A stretch of 64,000 nt of DNA from Macellibacteroides fermentans (GTDB lineage: Bacteria > Bacteroidota > Bacteroidia > Bacteroidales > Tannerellaceae): the NCBI RefSeq assembly GCF_013409575.1, contig NZ_JACCCY010000001.1:988501-1052500 (forward strand). The letters run 5' to 3'. Shown piece after piece: positions 52,398 to 63,000 of the stretch. The translations under genes and the position numbers were made by a program. The notes beneath the pieces are model-generated. The model had not been told where the DNA came from, searched no databases, and saw only the letters and a list, made by a program, of their open reading frames with translations. Every line of letters starts with the position of its first letter. The stretch's first letter is position 1.

Positions 52398-55300
52398 TTA
52401 TTTGGACGACATAAAAAGTAAAATGTCTGCCATCAGTTTATCACGTTGCTCGTCCGACTTAAGGGTCTCGATAGGGAAACCCAATACGCAGGTTTTATAT
52501 TTTCCTTTATAGGCAACACCTGCACTCAGATTGTTTTCGCTGTATCGATAAATAGTAAAGCAGGCCGGATCGGCAGGTTCGATTGCGTCGGGCGACTCCA
52601 CCACATACGAATGCTCGTTCAACTCGTTGTAAAACACATAGTGGCCTGAAATCATCCGGAAAGGAGACTGTACACTTTTAACTTCGCCGGTTACAGAAGC
52701 CTGTCCGGTACGCCAGTTATATTTAAGTACTTTCTTTGCGAAATCCAGATCCTGTACGTTCACCTCACCGTTGTCCCATAGATCGGTTCCCACGTAGGCT
52801 CCGCTTACAAGCACATTACCTCCCTGATTGCAATAGGCGGTGATGGTTTGTTGCATCTCGGCAGGAAATGTCTTAAACTGAGAATCAAATACGCCACGAC
52901 CTATTTGGGTCTGACGTTCTTTGCCCAGAATCAGGTCTACAACTGGGTATTCCGTTAGATTAACCTTGCCGGATCCTACAGATTCATCACTGGAGGATAC
53001 GAATGAATACCCGGCCTTTACGATAGACTGTCCGTGCAAAGCAGGATAATCGAAGCTGTTTCCGGCAATCACCTTAGTTTCGTAGTTTGCACGGCTGGCT
53101 CCAAAGCCAGGAGCATCATCGTCGGTCCAAGGTTTGGAACGACGGAATTCATACTGACTTCCAATAAAACTGATATCGTTCAAGTAGGGGACGCCATGAT
53201 CTTTGGGATCGTAGAACCCTGCGATACTATCCGCGACAAAGTCGGCCGGTCCGCTTACCCGGTCGAACCCATTAACGACCAGCACCACCCCTTTCTCATC
53301 TTTTACACGGCACGCCGAAAGAACTTCGGATGGGAAACTCTCCCCTCCCTCATTCAGAGCGGTCACTTTATAGCTATAGATAATCCCGGGCTCCTGATGC
53401 AGCCTGATCTTATTGGATGTAACCACCACTCCGTTATCGAAATCGGCGTCACCCTTACGCGTATATAGTATATATTTGTTGGCCACAGCGGTAGGCTCCA
53501 GCGAATCGCGGACGGCCTGCCAGCCAAGCTCCACCTCTTCGGCACCTGTAAAACGGACATTGAAATGGTCGACAGGCAAGGGTTGAACCACAAAGGGCTG
53601 GTTGTACTGCAAGGCGATAAATTTAAGCATCCCTTTATAGATAGCCCGACTTACCGTAAAGCGGAAACGAGGATCGAGTCCGTAACGCATATCCGCAAAA
53701 TTCTGATGCGAGAGCAGCTCCAGCAGCATGGTGGGGACTCTGGGGGTACGTGCCTCAAAATAGGACTGGTTCCACATACCTCTTCTCGACCAGGCAGGCT
53801 CGTACAGGCTGCGGATATCCTTCACAATTTCTGTCTGGATCAAATCCGTCAGATCTCTTGAAACATAACGCGAAGCCTTATTCCCGAAGGTTTCGTCTCC
53901 CTCCTTGGTAAAGAAGATACCCAACGTTCCGATAATAGAATCATTCAGGGTAGTCCCGGCATCTGTATGGAACGCAAAAGCCAGATCAACCGGAATATTT
54001 AGCCCTTTTTCTTTTGGTGCAACGCTTGAACCTCCCGAAAGATAATTCACCCAGACGCCTCTGCTCTTATAATCATCCGTATAGTCGTTTACCCCTTTGC
54101 TTTGTGTATATACCGTGTCCGGAAAGCCTGCATACTGCAACCAATACCGGGCGCCTTCGGTAAAGCGGGGATAGCCGCTCACTTCGTATTGATAAGGTAT
54201 GGAAAGCTGACTCTGAAGCACTTTCGGTCCGGAGTTGTCGGAGCTTTTCGTGTTCTCCGATACGATACCCGAATTGTTCACTTTACGTGCAATGGTACCA
54301 TATCCGCCTCCTATTTTCACACCGTCTGCCGTAACAATACGGTTGTTTTTAGACGAAAGATTGGAGAGTTGAACCTTACAAGACTCGTTCATTCCTTGGT
54401 CGAACATGAAATGCCCCAGGTATATCCAGGTGCCGCCTCCCATTTGCTGGTTCACACGGAACTGGCTCTTTCCGCCCTTATGGTAGACCGTATATAAGGC
54501 ATCTTCGGTGCTTTCCGGTAAAGTCTTGTAAGATACATATACAGCATACCTACCTGCTTTTGATAAGAAAGGAATCCATTCGGCCAGGCTCTCTTTTCCT
54601 TTCTTACGGGTAACCGTTTGCCGGAATGTACCGTCCTGAAACGGGTTATCAGTCTCAATATACTGATCTTTCAGCATCGCAAACCCTTTACCAAATCCGA
54701 CCGACCAGGGCTTGTCTCCCTGAATCTCTTTGTAAACGGATGAATGGGTCGCTTTGTCGTTATCTACAATCACTTCAAGTGTCTGCGTATCTCTTTCTCT
54801 GGGCAACAAGACATTGGCGCCTGCATTTTCGAGCATGGGTACCAGGAATGGAAGTACATAGCTTTGTGTATATAAATCTTCTACCGTTTGAAAAATACGG
54901 GCCCGTTGCCACTCCCAACGGTTTAATTTTTGTTCAAAATAAAAACCGTGACTTTGCCAAAGGGCTATATGTTTGTTACGTAATCCTTTTTCTGCTTTAA
55001 ATGGTTTAGACAACGCAGTAACTAAAGGTTTGTCCACTTTATTGCGGAAAGTATATTTTCTGGATTGACCGGTAACCAGATTTTCGATGGGTTGATTATC
55101 GGTCACCAATTCCACTTTATAACTGGCATAGGACGAAGGAAGAATATTCCGGATCGAATCATAGACAACCTCAACACGTTGTTGTGTAAAGGGAATATAC
55201 GAACAGTTTACAGAGGCAACCACCCGGACCTTTTTTGCTTTATCGAGGATGGTAAGCGAATCTACCGTAATCTTTCCTATAGCCAGCTCACCCGACACAT

Positions 55301-55418
55301 GCGAATTAAGAAAACGGGCGATGGACTGCCGGGTTGCCAAAGATCCATTCTGCGCAGTTAAAGATCCGATGCTAACCAGCAGTAACAGGATCAAGCTATG
55401 ACAAATATTCTTTTTCAT
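52398..55418 (-). CDS. N-acetylmuramoyl-L-alanine amidase-like exported enzyme with golvesin-like domain
   Basis: 1006 residues with a signal peptide (to about residue 22, LTAQ). Amidase_3-type residues are spread over the protein: WQSHG with His157, Glu180, His484 in AFHTDAGT and Glu567 in MLLELLSHQN. A golvesin-like beta-sandwich (about 240-375, RYAVYVSYKTL and GGGTWIYLGHF) is inserted in between, and a fibronectin III-like stretch (about 590-690) and a flavodoxin-like tail follow. Such enzymes strip stem peptides from peptidoglycan. The insert probably binds the glycan. Its stop is close to the GT2 gene; its start overlaps the SSS stop by 4 bp. Confidence 0.78.
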   Translation of the reverse strand: MKKNICHSLILLLLVSIGSLTAQNGSLATRQSIARFLNSHVSGELAIGKITVDSLTILDKAKKVRVVASVNCSYIPFTQQRVEVVYDSIRNILPSSYASYKVELVTDNQPIENLVTGQSRKYTFRNKVDKPLVTALSKPFKAEKGLRNKHIALWQSHGFYFEQKLNRWEWQRARIFQTVEDLYTQSYVLPFLVPMLENAGANVLLPRERDTQTLEVIVDNDKATHSSVYKEIQGDKPWSVGFGKGFAMLKDQYIETDNPFQDGTFRQTVTRKKGKESLAEWIPFLSKAGRYAVYVSYKTLPESTEDALYTVYHKGGKSQFRVNQQMGGGTWIYLGHFMFDQGMNESCKVQLSNLSSKNNRIVTADGVKIGGGYGTIARKVNNSGIVSENTKSSDNSGPKVLQSQLSIPYQYEVSGYPRFTEGARYWLQYAGFPDTVYTQSKGVNDYTDDYKSRGVWVNYLSGGSSVAPKEKGLNIPVDLAFAFHTDAGTTLNDSIIGTLGIFFTKEGDETFGNKASRYVSRDLTDLIQTEIVKDIRSLYEPAWSRRGMWNQSYFEARTPRVPTMLLELLSHQNFADMRYGLDPRFRFTVSRAIYKGMLKFIALQYNQPFVVQPLPVDHFNVRFTGAEEVELGWQAVRDSLEPTAVANKYILYTRKGDADFDNGVVVTSNKIRLHQEPGIIYSYKVTALNEGGESFPSEVLSACRVKDEKGVVLVVNGFDRVSGPADFVADSIAGFYDPKDHGVPYLNDISFIGSQYEFRRSKPWTDDDAPGFGASRANYETKVIAGNSFDYPALHGQSIVKAGYSFVSSSDESVGSGKVNLTEYPVVDLILGKERQTQIGRGVFDSQFKTFPAEMQQTITAYCNQGGNVLVSGAYVGTDLWDNGEVNVQDLDFAKKVLKYNWRTGQASVTGEVKSVQSPFRMISGHYVFYNELNEHSYVVESPDAIEPADPACFTIYRYSENNLSAGVAYKGKYKTCVLGFPIETLKSDEQRDKLMADILLFMSSK

Positions 55419-56875
55419 GGTTGTACTTTTCCTTTTTTAATAAATAAACAAAGTCCGACAAACGTGAACAGGGCATTGATGATAAGCAGTTCATAACTGA
55501 ATGAATACCCGTTAAACCATTTTTCCGAATTCAAATCCACCATCAGACAAAACAGGGGGGAAAGAATAGCAACCAGGGGAATATACTTGTCCTTCACAGC
55601 CTTTTTTGTAAAGATACCGAACGCGAACAATCCGAGAATGGGTCCGTATGTATAACTGGCCAGAATGTAGACGGCATCGATAACACTGGTATTGTTGAGT
55701 GCGTTTACAACGACGATAACCAGCCCCATGACAAACGCCATCCCGATATGGACTTTTTTTCTTGATCTGGCTGCCTCTTCGTCGGTATGTTTCTTTAGAG
55801 TACCTAATATGTCGACCGTAAAAGAGGTGGTCAGCGCCGTTAAAGCTGAACCGGCAGCCGAATAGGCTGAAGAGATCAACCCTACGATAAACAAGATCCC
55901 CACAATTGTTGGGAAATATCCCTGCGTGGCGATCATCGGAAATAATTCGTCTGATTTTGCAGGGAGTGCAATATTTTTAGCCTGAACATATATGTAGAGA
56001 AGGACTCCCAACATGAGAAACATGGCAATCACGATAAATTGAAAGATAACGCTGGTAACCATATTCTTTTGAGAATCGGCCGGATTCTTACAGCTCAGAT
56101 TCCGTTGCATCATATCCTGATCCAATCCGGTCATGGCTATAACAGTGAATACTCCAGCCAGAAATTGTTTCCAGAAGAATCGTTTGTCATTCACTTCGTC
56201 GAAGAAAAACACCTTGGAATAATCATTATCAGTAACGGCTCTAACCATTCCCATGAAATCCAACTGCAGATCGGATGCGATGAAAGTTATACAAAGAACA
56301 ACAGAGATAATAAGGCAGCAGGTTTTTAATGTGTCTGTCCAGATCAGGACCTTTACTCCACCGTTGAATGTGTAAAGCCAAACCAACGCAACCGTAAAAA
56401 ATACGTTCAGTATAAATGGAAGGTGTATGGGGTCGAATACCAGCAACTGTAACACGACACAAACCAGGAACAACCGGACGGAGGCTCCTAACATTTTGGA
56501 AATAAAAAAGAACCATGCTCCTGTTTTATAGGTGGAGATGCCAAAGCGGTTTTCAAGATATTCATAGATAGAAACCACCTTGAGTTTATAAAACAAAGGA
56601 ATTAAAGCATAAGCAATCAACAAGGTTCCGGCAATAAAGCCGAGCACCATTTGTAAGTAAGAAAAGTTATTTACCGCCACCCAGCCGGGTACCGAAATAA
56701 AAGTCACTCCCGAAATACTGGAACCGATCATTGCAAAGGCAACAACATACCACGAAGATTTTCTGTTTCCAATAAAGAAACCTTGGTTATCGGCATGTCT
56801 GCCGGCCAGCCATGAGATTGCAAATAATACAATAAAATAGACAGCAATCGTAGCCAATACAAGAAATGGAGTCAT
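55415..56875 (-). CDS. Sodium:solute symporter (SSS family)
   Basis: 486 residues with about 13 hydrophobic segments and the SSS blocks IGNRKSSWYVVAFAMIGSSISGVTFISVPGW and GTLLIAYALIPLFYKLKVVSIYEYLENRFG. It would move a small solute such as an amino sugar with Na+ across the inner membrane. In the MurNAc operon it is a candidate for the MurT-type importer, alongside the AmpG-like MFS protein. Its stop overlaps the amidase start by 4 bp (ATGA). Confidence 0.85.
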   Translation of the reverse strand: MTPFLVLATIAVYFIVLFAISWLAGRHADNQGFFIGNRKSSWYVVAFAMIGSSISGVTFISVPGWVAVNNFSYLQMVLGFIAGTLLIAYALIPLFYKLKVVSIYEYLENRFGISTYKTGAWFFFISKMLGASVRLFLVCVVLQLLVFDPIHLPFILNVFFTVALVWLYTFNGGVKVLIWTDTLKTCCLIISVVLCITFIASDLQLDFMGMVRAVTDNDYSKVFFFDEVNDKRFFWKQFLAGVFTVIAMTGLDQDMMQRNLSCKNPADSQKNMVTSVIFQFIVIAMFLMLGVLLYIYVQAKNIALPAKSDELFPMIATQGYFPTIVGILFIVGLISSAYSAAGSALTALTTSFTVDILGTLKKHTDEEAARSRKKVHIGMAFVMGLVIVVVNALNNTSVIDAVYILASYTYGPILGLFAFGIFTKKAVKDKYIPLVAILSPLFCLMVDLNSEKWFNGYSFSYELLIINALFTFVGLCLFIKKGKVQP

Positions 56876-56915
56876 TGTGTTAGATTTAAATGATATTAGA
56901 ATTTAATTAGTCCGA

Positions 56916-58082
56916 TTACTCTTGATATAAAAGATAAGGCGCTCGCTGCTTTTTGAATTTTTCAACATCATCCGACCACTTTTTCTTAATTTCATCAGCA
57001 GAACATCCATCTTTTATCATCTCTCTGACGTAACTTACACCTATAAGCTTCTCAAAGAAAGATCTGAAAAAATGATCTCCCATATTCAAGTTGGTATAAG
57101 CATCAATCAGGTAGGTCAAATCTACACCTTTTTTCCATATATCAGAATCGGAAAGGTTACTTAAATCTACTCCATAACAAATTTTGTTGAGCTGCGGAGG
57201 ATTCTTTGCTCCGGGAATACTTCGGGGAGTAAAACTAAAAGAATAGGAAAGCATATTGGGGTGTCCGTATACCAAAAACGGTTTGTCGGTTCCTCTTCCC
57301 AGACTTACCGGTGTAGCTTCAAAGTAACAGGTGGAAGGATACATGTAAACCGCCTTCATAGTGGGTAGATTGGGTGAAGGAGGAATGGGTAACTGATACA
57401 TGGTCTGGTGGGTATAATTTTTACACTTGATTACGGATATGTCGCAAATACGTCCTTCCGGAAGCCATTTTTCGCCATTCACCATCATTGCCAGTTCTCC
57501 TAACGTCATTCCATGAACAACCGGAATAGGCAGCCAGCCCACACCCGACTTATACTTCATATCCAGAATCGGACCATCTACATAGTGTCCGTTCGGATTA
57601 GGCCGGTCAAGAATTATCATTTTTTTCTGCGACTCTGCACAGGCATCCATCATACGTACCATGGTAGCATAATAGGTATAAAATCGTAAGCCTACATCCT
57701 GCAGGTCAAATACCAATACATCAAACAGAGACATTGATTTTACAGATGGTTTTCCGGTATCTCCGTCATAAAGAGAAAGAATGGGAATCCCGGTTTTCTC
57801 ATCCACCGAACTCGATACATGTTCGCCGGCATCTGCATTCCCTCTGAAGCCATGTTCAGGAGAAAAAATACAAACTACATTAAAATCTTTACGTTTCAAC
57901 AAATCCACCAGATGTTCATTTCCGACCATGCCTGTATGATTGGATAATACAGCGATACGCTTGCCCTTTAACAAAGGAAAATACTCATTGGTAGCTTCTG
58001 CACCGACTGCTACAGGCTTTGTCTGTGCACAGCAGACCATCCATCCTATACAAAAAACAATGGTTACTATTATTCTATTCAT
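56916..58082 (-). CDS. NamZ-type exo-beta-N-acetylmuramidase (DUF1343/GH171), copy 2
   Basis: 388 residues. An N-terminal hydrophobic segment ends MVCCAQ, either a signal-peptidase I site or a poor lipobox. Motifs parallel copy 1: LKGKRIAVLSNHTGMVG, FSPEHGFRGNADAGEHV, VLVFDLQDVGLRFYTYYATM and LDRPNPNGH. It is well diverged from copy 1. A different localisation or substrate (crosslinked versus peptide-free chains) is possible. It is the first gene after the susC/susD pair, following a hairpin terminator. Confidence 0.87.
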   Translation of the reverse strand: MNRIIVTIVFCIGWMVCCAQTKPVAVGAEATNEYFPLLKGKRIAVLSNHTGMVGNEHLVDLLKRKDFNVVCIFSPEHGFRGNADAGEHVSSSVDEKTGIPILSLYDGDTGKPSVKSMSLFDVLVFDLQDVGLRFYTYYATMVRMMDACAESQKKMIILDRPNPNGHYVDGPILDMKYKSGVGWLPIPVVHGMTLGELAMMVNGEKWLPEGRICDISVIKCKNYTHQTMYQLPIPPSPNLPTMKAVYMYPSTCYFEATPVSLGRGTDKPFLVYGHPNMLSYSFSFTPRSIPGAKNPPQLNKICYGVDLSNLSDSDIWKKGVDLTYLIDAYTNLNMGDHFFRSFFEKLIGVSYVREMIKDGCSADEIKKKWSDDVEKFKKQRAPYLLYQE

Positions 58083-58107
58083 GATTCAACAACTTTGTGG
58101 AAAGTTA

Positions 58108-58144
58108 TAAAAAGGGGGTAGCCTCTTCTGGAGTGACTACCCCC
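58108..58144 (-). terminator. Terminator or attenuator between susD and the salvage enzymes
   Basis: GGGGGTAG (58114-58121) pairs with CTACCCCC (58137-58144); on the minus strand a T-run follows (TTTTTATAAC). It lies between the SusD gene (ends 58181) and the downstream enzyme genes, so it would allow much higher susC/susD levels than enzyme levels. All downstream genes are co-directional, so some read-through is likely. Confidence 0.7.
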
Positions 58145-58180
58145 CGCCTTTTTACATACTATTAAGATCTATATCTATTG

Positions 58181-60001
58181 TTAATTTGTCCATCCAGGGT
58201 TCTGAGACAACGTGAATCCTTTTTCTGCATAAGCATCAATTTGTCCCTGTCCAACAGGTGAAAGATAAACACGATCGGTAAACGCCTGACGATCCGAAGC
58301 ATTCTCAACATTGTAGAAGCCTACCATATCGTCTCCGTTAGTACCATTGTATACCACCACTGTTCCATCTCTTTTCGTAACCTTGAGCTTTCCTTTGTTA
58401 GAATCTTTTAAGAATGAAGGAAGATCGGTTTTGAAATTAATCCACGGACCTTTAAGGTTATCGCTGTACTTAGTACAATTCATATACTCGATTTTCTTCC
58501 AACGTTTGATATCCAACAGACGTGAATGTTCGAAAACAAATTCCATACGACGTTCGCGACGGATTTCCCAAATCAGTGCAGATACATCTGCATCACGGGC
58601 AGGATCTTCCGGAAGCGCAGCCAGTTTCATCGGGGCTGTTTTAGTTACCCCCTTATCTATGGCAACTTTATCCAAAGGTCTGTTTCTTATCTTGTTTACA
58701 GACAAGTCAAGATCTGCCTGTGTAACAGCTGCACCACCTAAAGTAGCCAATTCTGCTTTGGCCTCAATCCAGTTTAACAATACTTCGGCATAACGCATCA
58801 CCGGATAGTCATTGGTGTTTGTATTGCTCTTGTACTTATCCAATGTTGTATTGGACGGACCTTCGCGACTGATAAATTTACATGCATACAACAGTGTGGA
58901 TGAATTACCGACCGGTTTATCCCAGAAGGTTGCTTCAAAACGCGGGTCACGTGTTTTTACCATACTTGCAACATCCAATTTATCAGCATCAGGCAATGTT
59001 GAATTCTGGTACACCTTGCCATCGTTGCAAATAAATGCTTTTGCCAACGACAAGTTGGGTGCGGTTGTCTGACTTTCTTCAACATTCGAATATGATGCAA
59101 CACTGTGAGTAATGGATTGAGCAGCATCATAATGTCTGTACATGATACAATCCTTATTACCTTTCAAATCATCCGAACCGAAAAGAGATCTAAAATCGGT
59201 AACAATATCATACTTACCGCTACTCATTACGTATTGAGCAGCCTCGACTGCGAACTCAAGATATTTCTTAGCCCGTGTATTATCTGCTTTATGATATTTT
59301 TGCCATGTTCCTTCAAAAAGCATCCATCTTGCGATGAAAGAAGCCACAACGTAACGGTTCGCATACTGATCCCCATCATTAAGACGAACATTTGCAAAAG
59401 CATACTTGAAGTCATCGTATACTTTATCCATTACCTCACCACGAGGGGTACGGTCTTTGTACATCTCCTGTAAATCGTCTTCGGCCAAGACATGATCATA
59501 GTAAGGGATATCTCCAAATGAACCTACCAGTCCACTGTATTCCAATCCTCTGAAGAATCGGGCTATACCCATCCAATGACGATATTCTTCGTCAGTCAGC
59601 TTCGGTTTCGTTTTTGTTTCAATACGATCAATGAAGATATTGATAGAGCGCACTCTGCCGAAATACCATGACGGACCTTGATACTGAGTCATCCAGGCAC
59701 TGCTTGTTTTAGAAGCAGGAACATTTGTTTCAAAGTTTGACTGTACACCGACTGTGGTAAAGTCATCGCTAAATGTGTATCCTCTCAGTGGAGCATAATC
59801 GACTCCCCAGGCCGAGTTGTACCCTACAAAATAATTTGTATAATACTGATTTGCATACATGCGGAGGTTTTCAGCTCCTGTCCAGAAATTATCATCATTC
59901 ATTTCGGTAAGTTGCGGACGATCTAGAACATCGTCATTACAACCAGAGAAACCGACCGATATACATGCCGCAGAAAGTAATGTTATAATATATTTTTTCA
60001 T
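58181..60001 (-). CDS. SusD/RagB-like lipoprotein of the peptidoglycan salvage locus
   Basis: 606 residues. The lipobox-like GFSGC places the lipidated Cys at 21, followed by NDDVLDRPQL, typical of this family. The C-terminus shows EIRRERRMEFVFEHSRLLDIKRWKK and ends NPGWTN. It pairs with the SusC upstream (12-bp gap). Since all following genes concern peptidoglycan sugars, its ligand is probably a muropeptide or glycan fragment; this is inferred. Confidence 0.92.
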   Translation of the reverse strand: MKKYIITLLSAACISVGFSGCNDDVLDRPQLTEMNDDNFWTGAENLRMYANQYYTNYFVGYNSAWGVDYAPLRGYTFSDDFTTVGVQSNFETNVPASKTSSAWMTQYQGPSWYFGRVRSINIFIDRIETKTKPKLTDEEYRHWMGIARFFRGLEYSGLVGSFGDIPYYDHVLAEDDLQEMYKDRTPRGEVMDKVYDDFKYAFANVRLNDGDQYANRYVVASFIARWMLFEGTWQKYHKADNTRAKKYLEFAVEAAQYVMSSGKYDIVTDFRSLFGSDDLKGNKDCIMYRHYDAAQSITHSVASYSNVEESQTTAPNLSLAKAFICNDGKVYQNSTLPDADKLDVASMVKTRDPRFEATFWDKPVGNSSTLLYACKFISREGPSNTTLDKYKSNTNTNDYPVMRYAEVLLNWIEAKAELATLGGAAVTQADLDLSVNKIRNRPLDKVAIDKGVTKTAPMKLAALPEDPARDADVSALIWEIRRERRMEFVFEHSRLLDIKRWKKIEYMNCTKYSDNLKGPWINFKTDLPSFLKDSNKGKLKVTKRDGTVVVYNGTNGDDMVGFYNVENASDRQAFTDRVYLSPVGQGQIDAYAEKGFTLSQNPGWTN

Positions 60002-60013
60002 AATTTACCGAAT

Positions 60014-63000
60014 TTAAAATCCTAATTGCAGACCAAATGAAACACTCTTAAATGTTGGTGTACCTGTACCAGTTCTTCCAAGATTATAGTTGGTACTATT
60101 ATACATTGAATAACCGGAAATCGATTCTGGATCGATTGGCAGATCATTCAAATTGTCGAATGTCAAGAAGTTTTCCAACGAAACATACACTCTGGCATTG
60201 TTGATATAGGCTTTCTTTAACAGCGCTGAAGGCAAGGTGTAACCTACAGTCATATTTTTAACTCTTAAATAAGACATATCCAACAAGTAGCGTGACTGTA
60301 CCTGCAGGTTGTTACCCGAGTTAGAACCACCCATATTCCAAGGACGAGGATAGAAAGCATTGGTGCGATCTTCGCGCCAGAAATCGCCTGCAAATGCTTG
60401 CGGCATTGCACCGTCGGCAGTATTAAATCCTGGGATAGCTAAAGATCCACCTCCCCAAATTTCGCGCTTACCAACTCCCTGGAAGAATATTGATACATCA
60501 AAACCTTTATAATCGGCACCTAAACGCAAGCTATACTCGTAACGTGGTGTTGTATTTCCGATAACTTCCAGGTCACCATGATCTTTAACAGTGCTGGTAC
60601 CGTTATTCAGTTCTCCGTCGCCATTCAGATCAACAAACTTAACATCGCCCGGGCCAAAGAAGAAGGTTGAACTGTTCTGAAGATAAGGTTGATAAACTGG
60701 TTTTTCTCCGTTCTTTGATTTCAGCTTATAAACTGTTTTACCAGCATATTTAGCACTTTCCTCTTTTGACAATACAATCTTATATGGTTTACCGTTTGCA
60801 TCAAGCTCGAAGTCATCCATCTGATATAATCTGTCTGTACGGTATCCCCAGATTTCTCCGTAAGTTTTACCTTTATACCATTCATTCTCTTTAACTGATT
60901 CAACATCGGTGAGGTAATCCGTCACTTTTGTAACAGCGTCAGACACATTCAACGTAGCATTGATTCCCAATCCACTTTCGAAGCGATGATTGAAGTCGAT
61001 AGAAATTTCCCAACCATTGGTTCTAAGTGCTCCAAAATTCTGTTTTGGAGATGTAGTTCCATAGGTATCTGCAACCGGAGTTCCGGGAATAATCATGTCT
61101 TTTGTGTCACGACGATACCAGTCGAATGTCATTCCCAACTTATTGTCGAGGACACGTAAATCCAAACCTAAGTCTAATGTTTCGATGTTTTGCCATGAAA
61201 TAGATCTGGCAACCGCCGCAGGAGCATTAAAACCATAGAATTTAGTGCCTCCTGAACTTAACCAGGAAGAGTCAAAGCTATTCATGGTTGGCACATACAA
61301 ATTATTTGGAACAGTCTGGTCTCCGATTGATCCCCATGATCCTCTGAATTTCAACGTACTTAACATCGGTTTTGCCCATTCCATGAATGCCTCCTCACTG
61401 GCACGCCATCCGGCAGAGAATGAAGGATACCAACGCCATCTCAACTGATTAGGGAATTTAGAAGTTCCGTCGTAACGAATGTTGGCCTCGAGTAAATATC
61501 TGTCGTACAGAGTATAGTTTACACGTCCGAAATACCCAAGCTGAGCTTCCCACCAGTTACCACCATCGGTAGTCATCGCTCCATTTGCAAGTGAAAACTG
61601 AGGGTTGTTAATATCGATCAACTGTGTTCTAAGAGCCGAACTCATTGTTTCATCAAATGTAACCCGGTTGATACCTCCCATAAACTTAAATGAATGGATA
61701 TCATTCAAAGAAAGGTTATAGGTTGTAAACGCGTTCAATGTACTACGTTTGGTTCCATATTCTTTACGATAAATATGGTCTGGATTTGACCCTTTACCGG
61801 TATATTCAATATTTGCAAATTCATAGGCAGCAAGAGCTCCGGGAGTAGATGCATCAACCAATTGTCCGGCAGCATTAACATATACCTGCTTACCAGCCTC
61901 ATCCAATCGTTTGGTTGGAACTGCCCATGTATTACCGGCAGAATAGCGTGTACCCGGACGAGTCGTAGTCTCGCCTTCATTAGCATAGGTATAATCGGCA
62001 TCGACTGTCCAATCTTTTGTAATATTGATTGTCGCCCCAATATTAATATTGGTATAGTTATTAAGTATATTCGCCGTATTTGCCTGACTTGATTCAGATG
62101 CTGGCCCTCTTAATGCAACTCCCTGATCATCGTAACCGATAGGCATAGTCGGTCCCCAACGATAAAGGTATAACCATGGGTCGGCTGTCGTTGCGTTGGT
62201 TACATACGGATAGCGCTTATCTCTTTTTGAATACAATAAACCTCCGCGAACGGTTACATATTTATTCAATTCAGTGCTTAATCTTATTGATGCATTGTAT
62301 CTGGTAAAGTCGTCTTTCTTGGCTGGCTTCATCATACCATTCTGATTCAAATAGCCCAAACCGATATTATAAGACGTTTTGCCGCTCTTGCCATTCAGCG
62401 ATAAATTGTGGGTCTGAGATGGAGCCCATTCACGAATCATATAATCATACGGATCGTACGTTCTGTAACCATATTTTCTATTGGTAGCTGCATCAAATTC
62501 CCAATCACGACCATAAGTCATAGGATCATCAGCACCAATTGTACTTCCATATTGTTCTTTCCACGCTTTAGCTTTTTCCCAGCTTTCGCGGGTAACATAC
62601 CAGTTTAATGCGCCTACATAAGTGCTTCCCACTCTTTCGAAGGCGTTTACAGTATATTCCATTGCATCCACATCTCCCATGCGCATGTCTTTTGCTACAT
62701 TTTGCCAGGAGAAATTGTTTGAATAGCTGATATTAACACTTTCTGTCTTAGCACCTTTCTTAGTAGTAATCAAAATTACACCAAAGGCAGCCTTTGCACC
62801 ATAAATTGAAGATGATGCAGCGTCTTTAAGAACTGAAATTGTTTCAATATCATCTGGGTTAACCATTTGAATACTAGGAATCTCAACGTTATCCAACAGG
62901 ATTAACGGAGAAGAACCTCCCTGAATTGAACCGATTTGTCCACGAATTTTAATTAACGGGTCAGAACCAATTTCACCACTTGGAACAATAACTGAAAGAC

